A DNA stretch of 64,000 bases from Neurospora tetraspora. Lineage: Eukaryota > Ascomycota > Sordariomycetes > Sordariales > Sordariaceae. The position numbers and the translations under genes are program-made. How positions within the stretch are numbered: the stretch's first letter is position 1; the number at the start of each line of letters is the position of its first letter. Under the pieces are notes generated by a model, which saw only the letters and a list, made by a program, of their open reading frames with translations, was not told the origin of the DNA and did not search any database. The stretch is from contig NW_026944383.1 of assembly GCF_033439725.1 (NCBI RefSeq), forward strand, positions 8,184,001-8,248,000. Direction: 5' to 3'. Shown here piece after piece: positions 31,853 to 43,683 of this stretch.

Positions 31853-32942
31853 CTTGAATAAGGAGTGAAGTGAAATGTGGTAGTGAGTGAATGTGGCTCT
31901 GTTGTAAAGAGTGTGTTGTGTTTTGTTTTGTTTAATGCGAAGAGAAAGTGAAGTCCTGATGATGCAGACCGGTGGAGGAGATGAAGGCTGGTGAGGAAGG
32001 AAAAGAATTAGCTCTCAGTCTGGTCAGATCTGGGGATACTTATAGGTGAGTTTCTTATGTTGTTATTGTTGTTATTGTTGTTGTTGCCGCCATCTTCTAT
32101 GTTTTGCCGTTGACCGGATGTCAACTTCCCGGCCACCGCTTGGTTGTCGCTGCTATGCCACGACACGGCAACTGGAATCCCATGCCTCGTGGTGGGAGAT
32201 TGTGATGAACATGGTTTGTGGTAGGAGAAGGCATGCGTTTCTGTGTGTGCCAGCAAAAAAAACTTGGTGGTGGGTTGTGGTTAGGAATGGAGGTGACGGC
32301 CATGTCTTAGGCCTCTCCCTCCGGTGTCCTCCGGCAACCTCCGGCACATATCTCCAACGATGGGTGAGGGAAGGTGCTAATGTAAGTGTCGCAGCTTATT
32401 TTTCGTTACAAAAAGGATCTCTCGATGTGATGAGGGCTTGTTCAATTGCCCAAAGTTGGAATGCCATCAGCTGCGACCGAGTGTCCTAGTTGTGCCGATG
32501 ACCTCGTGAAGTCCTCGATCTTGGTGGTGGTGAAACACCAGTGCCTCATTCCTCCGGCGGTTTGCCTAGACAGAGTCAATGCAGACCATCCATCTGTCGA
32601 GTAGAAATGAGTCTTCACCTTTCTATCTTTCTCATATCCTAATCGCAGCATCCGAGGGTATCCATAACGTCTCGAGGCAAATCTTGGACGCTACCTAACC
32701 TTTTTCCCTTTCCGTGGCCAAACAAATTGTGTTCATTTTCGCCGTAGACAAGCGTCTTTGGTTTCATCGATTGTCCAAACTCAAAAACTCCAAACATTTC
32801 GCTCCATCTATTCAAGAAACAAGCCAAAAACCTTCTCCTACTCCACGTTCAACATACCCATAGTTACCTGGATAAAGATATATAAACCCGCACACCACTC
32901 TCACTTTCACATTCCCGGGTCTCCAACTGTACTAGCAACAAT
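31853..32942. other. upstream region of the Gly/Leu-rich repeat gene
   Basis: Promoter space, with a GTTATT/GTTGTT microsatellite at about 32060-32090 (the minus strand reads as AAC/AAT runs). The remainder is unique-looking with no gene. Confidence 0.55.
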
Positions 32943-33074
32943 CACATACGACCATAGGCACCAGGGCAAAAACTCGGGATCCCGTCCGCTCTCCCTTAGA
33001 TAAGCCGGTGACCGCCAGATCAGTAGTCGGATCGGTGACGACCGGTGAATAACCTGGTGTTGTATGTCTTTTTG
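32943..33074 (-). repeat. right arm of a 132-bp inverted repeat pair
   Basis: Reverse complement of the arm at 30071-30202, with 7 mismatches in 132. Together the arms enclose 2740 bp that contain only the Gly/Leu-rich repeat gene and its flanks. Confidence 0.9.
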
Positions 33075-33891
33075 ACTTTTTTGTTTAGTTATGATTGAAC
33101 TAGGGGAAGGTGCGAGTGGTGATGTGCAAAGGTTAGGTTGGGAAGGACTTCCAAGGTGGGAAAGAGTGAAACGGGGTTTGGAAGCGAGTTTTCATGCACT
33201 ACCTCTCGTGTCTATTGTCCTGTCATCTGTTTTTATCGGTGCTTCGACATTGATTGTCCTGTCAAGGATCCATGATGGAAGGGATTTGTGGTGGTCGGTA
33301 GGTATCTTACCAACATGCTCCCATATCCATCATGATATCTTGAGCCTTCTTCATATGGGACTTCATTTCTGTCAGCGCCGGTCCGAAGACATATATATAA
33401 CCTCCCAAGTCTAGAGGCATCCGTATATTTCCTAGCTCCCCGAGTCACAAGGGAACATGTAGGTCAATTGGTTTGGTTAACCACACACAAATCGAGCAAT
33501 GAAGTTGAAGTGGTGCCATATACAATCTTTTAGCATGTATTTACTGCTATTAGTCGTTACATCGTTATAAACACGAAAAAGACCATAATTGAAACATGTC
33601 ATAATTAACCACCATCCATACTCCTGAAATGGCAAACAGAGTGACAAAAGAGATGTGTGAAAAGACTGGTAAGTAACAACTTGCAACCACCGCACATCCG
33701 TTCAAGCCTTCATTCCCAATCATTAATGCCAATTACATCCATCCCCTCCATCGTGCCTGCCCTTATACAATTGCGACTGTATCCAATATCTTCCGATGAG
33801 TTGTTTCATACAATTTGATATCCACCATATTGATATTTCTTAGTTTTGATAACAAAAAGACATGCTGGCGAGACGGAAAGATGCAAGTCGT
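33075..33891. other. intergenic region
   Basis: Between the right repeat arm and the 3' end of the next minus-strand gene. Slightly AT-rich with no gene seen. Confidence 0.55.
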
Positions 33892-34743
33892 TTAGATGTC
33901 AGGGGGGGCGCCGCGTACCCAGCTATAGTCACAATCACCAACGAGTTAGCATCAACAAAGTAGTAAACAAAGGATAACAGGGGAAAGTTATAGGGAGAGT
34001 TGAACATACTTATCCCACATCTTAGCAATGAACCCACCACCCGACGGCCTCTGCTCACTCAAACTCTGCCGTCTCGCAACACTAGCCGGGTCGTTCCTTC
34101 TCTTCTGGTCAATCAAGCCCTCGAAGAGTCCATGGTGGGATGCCTGTGTTTTGTTTTCCAGCAGCTGTTAGCACATGTCCATCCAATCCAATGCGGTCCA
34201 TCCTTCCCCCTTTACCGCCAACCACAACCACCCCTTTTCACTTTTCACTTGAGCACCAAACTAAACACACAAAAAAAAAAAAAAACATACCCGTCTAGCA
34301 TGCGGAAACTCAGTAACCGTGCTCGCCGACCCCATCAACCGATCACTCCCACTGACAGTGCTACTAGTCGAACTAGTACTCGCGCTCCTCTCACTCCTAA
34401 ACATGTTCTGTGCCTCTCCTTCACCACTACTCATGGTCCCGCCGACCGAGGGAAAGAGCTTGGTGCTGTCGTCAATCAGCTTGCTATCGCTCGTATCCCT
34501 TGCTCCGGTGCCCATCTTTGACATAGACTGGGCCGGATCAGTGCCCGTCTTGCCGGTAGACTCGGAGGCGGGAGCGGCGGCGGTGGAGGTGCGGGCGCCG
34601 CCGGAGACGGGGGCGACGGGGGTGCGGGTCGACTCAGAGGCGGGAGGGGCGGTGTCGGAGGAGGGAGGGTTGCGAGGGGCGGTGGTGGGTGGGAGGGGAC
34701 CGACGTTGGTGTTGGTGCCGGTGGTGGTGTTTGTGTCGTCCAT
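33892..34743 (-). CDS. conserved small fungal protein of unknown function
   Basis: Three exons on the minus strand: 34743-34291, 34143-34010, 33922-33892, giving 205 residues. The first ~125 residues are Thr/Ser/Pro-rich and disordered. The C-terminal third reads as a compact conserved motif: DRLMGSASTVTEFPHARR, then ASHHGLFEGLIDQKRRNDPAS, ARRQSLSEQRPSGGGFIAKMW and DNWVRGAPPDI. From memory, similar short segments (GLFxGLxDQKR, ARRQSLxEQxPxGG) recur in small ascomycete proteins with no assigned function. A poly-T stretch (about 15) lies right after the first donor. The terminal exon is only 31 nt. I do not assign a function. Confidence 0.7.
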
Positions 34744-37387
34744 TGTGGTGGATCGATGGGGGTGAGGGTGGGGGAAGAGGGGGGTGGCGTTGTTATGCGT
34801 TGGGAAAGGTGTTGTTGTGGTTACGATGAGGGTGGTTGTTTGTTGTTGTTGGCGAGTTGTGTGAAGTCAAGTCTTGAATAGTGTTGACTTGACTTGAGCT
34901 GTGTAGTTGTATATTGTTGTGGACTTGTCACTTGTGTAAGTGTAGTGTAGATGAAGTGAACTTCCAAGTAGAGTTCAAATGAAGTTTCAATAGCAACAGT
35001 GAGAAGAAGAATCGTTAGATGTAAAGGAGGAGTAGCATAGGACCACAAGCGGATGAAGAGGGCGGGGTTGCCGGAGGTTTATACCTTTTTGCGTATCACA
35101 GATGCTCGAGTGTGCTTGAGGGGAGTACCTTATGCACCATGCAGTGAGAGCTATGGGCAGCAAGGCCAAGGAGTTCTCCGTCTTCCACTCTCTCTTCCAA
35201 ACCAAGATCCGTAAGGCAAACTGGTGAGATCAGTCGACTGGAGATCCAAACCGAAAGGTAGATGTACCTCATCATGCCGTCACATGCAAAGGAGGGGACG
35301 GGGCCGTCCGCCGTTTTCAAGAGAAAGCACGTCCCGCAGGAAGAGCAGAGCTTGTCCAAGGTGAGCTCACTTGACTGAGATTCCTGGCCGTGGTGTTGAG
35401 GTACATGCACGTATGTCGGCGAATAGTGTTTAGAAGGTACTTGGCTCGTATGTCCGAGTGGGTATAGGCTCCTGGAAGTTGATGAGATGTTGAAGTAGAT
35501 CTCTATCGTCGAACGCTTTGACCCCGCAAAGAATAGACCTTAGCCAAGTTGTGTGATCTGGATGGTTCTCATTTCGGGACCTTCCAGAACGTTTACCCCT
35601 CCCGTGTCGCCTTACGATCGCTTCATGAAACGAGGGGAACTGAGATCTGAATGGAAGGTTCCATTCAGCCTTGTGCTGATGTATGAGTGGCCAACCATAT
35701 GGTGACATGTTGGGGGTTTTAAAAGAGGGGGTTTGTGTTCCCATCTCGAGTTACGTGCCGGTAGATGGTCAACCGGTGTCGTTGTTTTAAGCTTCACTCT
35801 TTGGCTGCCGGGCGTGTCTCCGGACTTGGTGTGCTGACGGCAGCGGAAGCGGCAGTTTGACAGGTGGACGTCGGAATCGGTCACTGTCATGCTGTCAGCT
35901 GAACATGCAGGAAACCCGAACCAGCCAGGTGCGAGCCGAGTTTCTATGCAGACAAGTGCATAAGAAGTGATTTCCATTAGGAACTCGGTTCCAAGCCACA
36001 CGATCCAACACCTCAACTCGTTTGACTTGTAGCCAATCTTGGACTCACGGACCGTATTCCGGCAGACGGGAGTGACGTTGAAATGACGATGCCGTAGACT
36101 AGGCACTGGCCTTGAAATGTTGGTGTTGCGGTCATGGTCACTTGTGGAGACCAAGGCTCGTTGCTAGGGGACGCTATCTCTTATGGGTCGTTCGTTCTTG
36201 GACTTTGGACAGTCGGGTCGATGATGAAATGGGTGGTCTAAAGAATGATGGTAGACTCTTGATATCGATTCGGCGTTGACTCCGGCCAATGGCGATGATC
36301 CCAGTGCTCTTATTAAAGGTGAAATATTGGTGTAGATATCAATATCATGGAATGGGGATTGCCTCGTTGCGGATAGAGCTCATATGTAATACTGTCGAGT
36401 GTCATGGTGATGGTGGATGATTCATACGTATGCTTTTGGTAAACAATCAAGATCACTATATCTTGATGTGAATATATCTCTTCGAGACACCCACTTCCCA
36501 CTCGAGAAGTTCTTCTCTGCCACGATCATGGCCGATCAGCTTTTGAGGAAGAGTGTCGTTGCTCCTGAATGGCATCACCATCCTTTCTGGACTCTGACAT
36601 GTTGGGCAACTTTGACCTCGTCATCTTGCACCTGCTGAAACAGGTTCTTTAGCTTTATCCCCAAGACGAAGCCGCTCCCTCCACCCATTGAATTCTCGAA
36701 TATGGGTTCTGATCATATCGGTAAACTGGGATTCGATAGTCCGGGTGTTGTTGTGGCATCGAGGTTGTCGACGAGATGATGTAACCTCAAGTGGTGAGAA
36801 GTGTCGTGGAAATTGTTAGTGCAAAGTAAGCAAGAGGCGTTGACTCGTCAATGCCCAGGCTCAGCCCCTGAGCCCCCCGCCTTGCCGTGGGTCCCCTGCG
36901 GCCATCGTTGTGGATTCCCCCGGAATGGTTCCACCACAGGGGGCGGCAGGCAGTGGCCCCAGTGAGCCGCGGCGCCGGAGGGGTTCCAATGCCATGGCCT
37001 GGGGAAACTGAAGTGTCCAGTCTCTCTCTTTGACTATCACGAGCCTCGTTTGATCCAATCACTATCCTTCCCCTGTCAAGCCTGTCTCTGTTTCTGCTGA
37101 CCCTCTATCAACACATCCTCGGTCGCGCGGATCTAATCTTCTCTCTTGGGAGACATTGTCCCGTCACACGCATCGAGGCCATCTACCTGACAACGGCAAC
37201 CATCCCAGGCTGAGGGAGGCGATATACCGAGTAACCATACAGAGTCAGTCTGACCGAGCATGATACTTGGTGATTATTGCGCCTAATTGCGCCTAGATCC
37301 GAGTTCCCCCTTTGCGACAACTACTACTACTCCAGAAAGCTATACCAACAGCTTAAATTCGTCCCAATTCCCGCGCAAACTTCCAAC
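34744..37387. other. 2.6-kb stretch without a recognised gene
   Basis: The left 300 bases are the promoter of the small conserved gene. A minus frame of 180 codons at 36154-35612 and shorter ones nearby have no family resemblance and no clear splice context. The last ~250 bases are leader-like for the FAD synthetase gene. A non-coding RNA or unrecognised gene is possible. Confidence 0.45.
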
Positions 37388-38480
37388 ATGACACAAGACT
37401 CGCCCTCTCCCCAAGACTTGCGCGTCGGCAACGGTGTCTCTTCAGCTTCGTCTACCACCTTTAGTTCAACTGCGCCCTTTCCCACTTCAGAGACCACTTA
37501 CACAACAACAACATCAGACATGACTACCGCCTCGGTCTCCAAGATCGTCAGCCAACCCCGCAGCCTTGCCGAGGTATGCGCCGCTTTGCGCGCAAAACTC
37601 CTTGCCTTTCTGGCTCTCCAATCCGACGATGAGACGGTACAGGGTACTCAACGACGGGCTCGCGATGCTATGGAGGTGATAGAGGAAGCCTTGGGTCGGT
37701 ATAGGTAACGTTGGCCCTTTCAATCCCGTCACCATCACAGCAAGCTAACACCTTTCAACAAACAGACCCCAAGAAATCTCCCTCTCCTACAACGGCGGCA
37801 AAGACTGTCTCGTCCTCCTAATCCTCATCCTCGCCTGCTGGCCCGCAAAAGTCCAACCAAAAGAAACCCTCCCCCGTCTCCAATGCATCTACATCGCCCC
37901 GCCAGACCCGTTCCAACAAGTCGAGGACTTCGTCGCAACCACCACAGAAGAATACCACCTCGACCTAGCACGATACGCCCTGCCCATGCGCCAGGCGCTC
38001 GATGTGTATCTGGACGAGAAGCCACACGTGAAAGCCGTGTTCATGGGCACGCGGCGGACCGATCCGCACAGCGAGTTCCTGACCAGTTTCACGCCGACGG
38101 ACAAGGGCTGGCCGCAATTTATGCGGATAAATCCCGTGCTGGATTGGCACTATGTTGAGATATGGACTGTGAGTTTTGTTTTGTCTCTACACAAACAAAA
38201 TACCCTACCCCCAAAAACGCCACAAACGTCACGTCAGATCAGACGAAAATGGCGCCAAGCCGGGACCCTTCTTGCTGACACTAAAAAAAAACAGTTTATC
38301 CGCCAACTCGACATCCCCTTCTGCTCCCTCTACTCGCAGGGCTTCTCCTCCCTCGGCGGAACAAAAGACACGCGGCCCAACCCTGCGCTGGCCCTCGACG
38401 GCCCCGAGGGCAACAAGTTCCGGCCGGCGTACGAATTGACGCGCGATGACGAGGAACGGCTAGGTCGCGATCGAAAATAG
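37388..38480 (+). CDS. FAD synthetase (FMN adenylyltransferase)
   Basis: Three exons: 37388-37704, 37766-38168, 38295-38480, giving 301 residues. It transfers AMP from ATP to FMN, the last step of FAD synthesis, and corresponds to yeast Fad1. It belongs to the PAPS-reductase-like (adenine nucleotide alpha hydrolase) fold. The PP-loop is SYNGGKDC (about 112-119) in QEISLSYNGGKDCLVLL. CIYIAPPDPFQQVEDFV, VFMGTRRTDPHSEFL and the signature MRINPVLDWHYVEIW follow. The last intron falls immediately before FIRQLDIPFCSLYSQGFSSLGG, the conserved C-terminal block. The first ~60 residues are Ser/Thr-rich and probably disordered. Confidence 0.94.
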
Positions 38481-39865
38481 TCAATTTATCCCCCACCCCA
38501 CCAAGTTTTCCAACACCGCACGCCCGTTTTTGCGAATTCATTATTATTACCGAGAGCAAGAGCATATATATATATACCTAGAACATGCCTCTTCGGAGGG
38601 AGGGAGGTACTTTTTTGGCATACATAGGCCACACAGCGTATTTAGGTTTGTGGATTTTTTGAGAGGAAGAGGAAGAGGAACCACAGGCCGAGCGAAGCGG
38701 AGAGGACAGAATAGGGCAGGAGGGCTCTGGTCCGAAAGACGAACATACTACAACTACTATCTACATAGACAGCGTAGAGAAGCATGGCGGCGTTTAGAGC
38801 GTTTTTTTGGATACAATCAAGTTTAGTTCCTTGCTTAGAGACAGTCTTTGCTAATCCGTATCCGTGATTCTAGTGCTCAAAGTCTACGGGTTGGGAAAAC
38901 ATGGCTTGACAAGTTTGGGAATGAAACGGCACAGAGTTCTCGCAGTTTTGCGAGGTCGGGTACAATCAAACAGCAGCGCAGTTTGCCTTTTGTGGAACTT
39001 CCCCTGTGAAACGTGATGGTAAGTTGGCAGCCGGTGGTAAGGTTACAGAGGTGTGTTGTGCGCAACACCTTTCGGGTATAAAGCCTCTATCCTCCTCCTA
39101 CCTCTCGCTCTCCTTTTTCTTTCCCCTGATGAGCAACATGATCTGGTAATCAGAACCCAGCTAACTCATGACAAAGACAGACAAGTGGAGCACTCCGGCT
39201 CGGAACCAGATGGGAGGGAGCCTATGTGGACGTCTGACTTGGTAAAGTTGAGGCATCGGATTATCACGACGAGTGGACTTAACTTGATCACTCGATCACG
39301 ACTCGGTCAACGGTACTTAGCAACACGCAAGATACTATCAGCATTCGCAAACCATCCATTAACTTCAAGGCAACGCTATGCTACGCCTGGGTATTCCAAC
39401 TATCCAATCGATTATTCCAACTCCGAAAGCCATCTGTCATGTCCAAGAACCATTCCATCGATTTTCCAGCGACGAAGTCTATCAAGATATCCCAACTTCT
39501 TGCGGTTCCCCTCCCAACTTCGCCCATCGAACGCTTGCCTAGGTTGTATTTCCGTTTGTTTCCGATCCGGTTTGCTTCCCTTTCTGCCTCCCCAGTTCCT
39601 TGGTTCTACCTACTCGGTCATGTTGCCCCGTTACTTTGAGGCTAGGTACATGATGGGTCCGAGTAGTTCCATGTAGAACCACAACCGGGGAGTGATAGGG
39701 CGGATCGGATATGTTGTTTCCCGTCTCAGGGGTATCTTGTGGTTGCAAGCGTCGTGATGATGGGTCATAGTTGATAGCCCAATGGGTAGACCTCCTCTTT
39801 CCTTTCCCACCTTTCCTCTCCTCCATCTCCCAGGAAAACCTGTCGATGACCAGGTCGAGGATAAC
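38481..39865. other. convergent intergenic region
   Basis: 3' flanks of FAD synthetase (plus) and the RBR ligase gene (minus). A TATATATATA run occurs near 38565. No gene is supported. Confidence 0.55.
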
Positions 39866-41723
39866 CTACCAAGGCATCCTACCTCTGGTTAAAGTATCGA
39901 GGATGAACCGAAGGTCATCAGGGTCGATGTCGTCGTCGCTGTCCCACTCAATGGGGAGGGTGGGGAAGTCCTCGGGGACGTGGTCGAGAACGTCGTGGTG
40001 GTCGCCGCCATGGAAGAAGTCATCATCCTCGGGGAAGCGGTCGAGGATGTGGTCGTCATAGCGGTGGTGGCGGTGACGGTGGTGACGACGGTGGTGGTCC
40101 TGGTCGTGGTGGTGCTGGTGATGTTGGTGATCACCGCCATGGAAGAAGTCATCTTCCTCGCCTTCAGGCACATGGTCCGGAATACCAGCTGCCTGTCTCT
40201 CCCGGATCCGCCTCTCTGGCTCGTGAAGCTCAAAGATGGGGCAGGCGCACAGTGGCCCATCATCATGCCCGTTTGGGTGAATGGTTAGGCAGTGGTAGCA
40301 AAAGTATGTATCGCACCTGATACACCTGTAAGACTGTCAATAACTTTTTTCCTCTAGTTTTCAAACAGGAGGGGGTTCTCACTTCACCAGGTTACAGCCA
40401 CCGTCTCTCTCGACGGTCCAGTCACAGGTCGGACAGGTCCTCCAGTTCTCCTCCTGCCTCAACTGTCTGAACTGTCGATCGGCCCGCGCCTCCGCCTGCT
40501 GCTGGTCCTCTGTCCTTCTTCTCGGACCAGGACACCGTTCTTGGTACCTGGCACGGTGCGCCCTGCCCTCACAGATGGTGCAGGTCACCTGTCGACAGTG
40601 GTGGCAGACGACCTCGGTCTCCCTGCGACCTTCGACGCCCGTGAACCGCTCAGGGACTAGCCAGCCACAATCCCCGTTCGAGCACCGGGTGCCCGTATTC
40701 TCCCTCTCCAGCCGTAACTGCTCAGTACGAGCAATGTACTGTCCGACCATGTCAACACCGAGCAGCCGGTGGAAGCGCTCGTTGCGCGCTCGAACTTCCC
40801 AAGAAGGGTTCTCGTTGCCAGGCTCGTTGGCGTGAATGTAGAAGCGGTTGCCGCAGCAAGTAGGGGGGAAGGTGTCGGCGTTGCGCCAGACGTTGCCGTC
40901 CATGGCGTTTCTGAAAAACGACTGGAGGCATTGGCCGCAGTAGTGGTGCGGATCTGGGGCGCAGGAGGTCGTGAGGACCTGGGAGCGTGTAAACTCCTCG
41001 GTGCAGACCGCACAGGGGACGAGGTCGCCGTCGTCGACGCTGGGCTCTGGGACCGGTGCCGTGGCGGCGTTGACTGTGGTGACTGCGGTGACTGGCGCTG
41101 CCGGTACTGGTGCCGGTACCTGGGGACCTGGAGGCCTGTTGACGGGCGCTGGGCGCGCTTCGACGGGATTGGCCCTGGCGGCTGGTACGTTACCGCCGTG
41201 CTGGCGGTTTCGTTCGCCTATACAGTCTAGCAGTTAGCTTCACGTTCTTTTTGAGTTCCAAGTTTGGATTCATACCTCTCCTAGCCACCTGCCTTAGGTG
41301 CTCCTCCCGTCTCCTCTCGGCCTCCATCTCCTGCCTCCTCTCCTGCTCATGCCTCTCCCGTCGAGCCTCCTCCTCCTGTCTGTGCTGCCGAGCACGCTGG
41401 GCTCGACGCTCGGCTTGACGGGCCTCCAACCGGTCTAGTGCGATCTCGCGGTCGATGCGATCGAGGAAGTGGCGGTTCAGGCCGAGGAGCTCCTGGGCGC
41501 GGGCCCAGAGCCCTCCCCTTCTTTGAGGGGGAACTGGCGGGAGAGGTCTCGGGGGAGGAAATCGGAGAGGAGGCACCCGTGGCCTCCTCTCTTCCCTCTC
41601 GAAGTGTGGAGGAGGACCGTCGACTGGCTCGTCGCGGATGACGACGGTGATGCGGGGAGGGCGGCGAGGGGTGTTCTCCCGGCGGCTGCTGCCCTCTCCG
41701 TTGTTGGTGTGGCGTCGGTACAT
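39866..41723 (-). CDS. RBR-type (RING-IBR-RING) E3 ubiquitin ligase
   Basis: Three exons on the minus strand: 41723-41276, 41217-40383, 40325-39866, giving 580 residues. RBR ligases take ubiquitin from an E2 onto a RING2 cysteine before substrate transfer. The N-terminus is Arg/Pro-rich, then a highly charged Arg/Glu coiled-coil region (about 85-150). RING1 begins CAVCTEEF (Cys218) and continues CAPDPHHYCGQC. The IBR has CSNGDCGWLVP and CHHCRQVTCTICEGRAH. RING2 is CPTCDWTVERDGGCNLVKCIRCDTYFC with the expected catalytic Cys424 in GGC; an intron splits this motif after LVK. The C-terminal ~110 residues are extremely His/Asp-rich. They include a duplicated DDFFHGGDH segment around a long His/Arg run. 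The substrate is unknown. Confidence 0.88.
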
Positions 41724-43683
41724 CTTGGTAGATGTTGGCTGGTTCTCGTTTTGAAAGCTTTGGTGCTCGTTCTAAAGCAGTGGTCGTAGGCGTGGTCGTA
41801 ATCTGTTGTTCGGAATGAGGAGGAGAAAAAACAGGACGTTGGGCCTGGACCTCCCTGGGCACTTATAGAAACTGGGTGCCCATCTTTTCGGAATATTTTC
41901 ATCCATCCTGTGCAACGGGCTCGTTAGTCAGAGGAGCAGGTTCAGGCGAATAAGAAGAGTGTGCTGGCTTACATCGTCATGATGGTCGTACCGATGGAAA
42001 ATGTCCGAGAGACAGGAGAGTGATGAAGGATGAAAATCGAGGTGGAATGGATCAAGGGGTTCCATCTTCGCCGATTGTGGGTGAAGTCTAAGAACTCTGA
42101 GAAGTAAGTGAAGAGACGGCTTAGCCATATCAGCACATCAACAGCTTGCTCGGGTCGTTGGCTGATACACGTCCGGGCCTTTGCTGATGAAGCGCGAGAT
42201 AGGTTGATCCGCTGATGATGACACATCCATCCCGAACGACCCCTTGCAAGACTCCCACGCACATCTTTCGTCTTGCGTCGGTCGCAACTCGGAGCATGTA
42301 ACGACATGCCAAAACATGTTGACTATCTCCGGAGACTGACTGATGGACGGCCTCGCTGGCTGACAAGACGGGCGTTGATAGAGTCAACGTCTCCTTCATG
42401 GGGGTGATGAACTGTCATCCACTCGCGGGAAGAGTACGGAAGCCACTGTCAGCGGCATGATTGAGTCCAGAACTGGAGACTTGGTGAACAAACGCAGAGT
42501 GTCGAGAGTGCTTGTTCCGAGTGTGATGAAGGATGAGGGTTGAAGCGGAGATGAACCAGCACAAGTGGAAAATTGTTGAGCTGGACCACCGCCACGGTAG
42601 GAAAGCACGGCCTACGATGGAGTTCATGCCTCTTCACCCGGCCTTGGTCCCGAACTCTCTCTGCTCTTCGTTCCTTCCTCGTCTCATCGCTTATCCACTG
42701 ACGTCCGATCAATGCATCATTACAGATGGCAGGGCCAGCCAAGGGAAGCAAGGTCGAGTGAACGGAACTGAATCATTCGAGGATTACCCCCATAAGTATG
42801 TGGCTATCTAAGGAGGTTCCGAAATAGTTGTCAGTAACTGTCCCAAGTCATAAGGATCGTACCGAGAGGAAAGAAATAGACTGGCGTTTCAAGGCTTACT
42901 TACACCATGTTTGATCGCACCACAACGCGTTCTTCATGTCATAGCAAGAATGCCCGTGACGGGTACGGTGGGATTCCCATCAGCAAGCCGAAAGAGATTA
43001 CGTGGTTGTATATTTCCTATAGAGATGGGCACTGTCAAGAAGAGCGGAATTTCCTATTCCCTTGGAACCCAACACATGGGACATATCCAGTGTCCATCTT
43101 TCCCTCCAAGTCGTTCGTAAAAATTCATAACCAAAATGTCTCCAATCCGTCTCTTCACAAAGGGTATCATCCAACTTTCCAATCCTCCCCCACCCCGGGT
43201 ACATCACCCCCTTTAGGACCCTTCTATGTGTCGTCCCCTGTATATAGTACAAGTAATCTTCTCAACGCCTCTCCATGTAACAGCGCCACTGCTATGGTAA
43301 AATGATATTGCTGTGCCCCAAACGTGCAACTTGTTTCCAATCTCTTGTTGCTGATTTCGTGTATATGGTCGGGACATACTTCTCGACGTTTTCCCTCGAT
43401 TTGACTTTCTTCTCCCGTGGGGCAGTGACAAGCTGGGGCATCATTTGTCGGTACTTGTGGTGAAGGGGCTGGCATCGGTAATTTCTCGACCAGGAGGGGA
43501 AGCCACGTATTTTCCTCCCCTCCTCGGCTACCGTATCAACCAGCGTCCCACTCCCCATCGTATTCGTATTCCCGGAAGCCCACTTAAAGGGACCACCTAC
43601 CAGCGGTGGTCCCTCTCAGGTTTCTTCTCGCTTTGATCTTCACATTCCCACTTTTCGGTGTATCCCCTCTTATCGATGACTAT
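41724..43683. other. intergenic region RBR ligase / Zn2Cys6 factor
   Basis: Promoter of the RBR gene on the left and the 3' flank of the transcription-factor gene on the right. Short frames on both strands have no resemblance to known proteins. Confidence 0.5.

Noticed and set aside
30562-31861. Long plus-strand frames (390 and 384 codons) over the Gly/Leu-rich gene
   Set aside because: They are antisense shadows of the 12-bp repeat. The minus strand has the signal peptide and Kex2 site.
35612-36154. 180-codon minus frame
   Set aside because: No family resemblance, unusual composition for a Neurospora protein, no splice partners.
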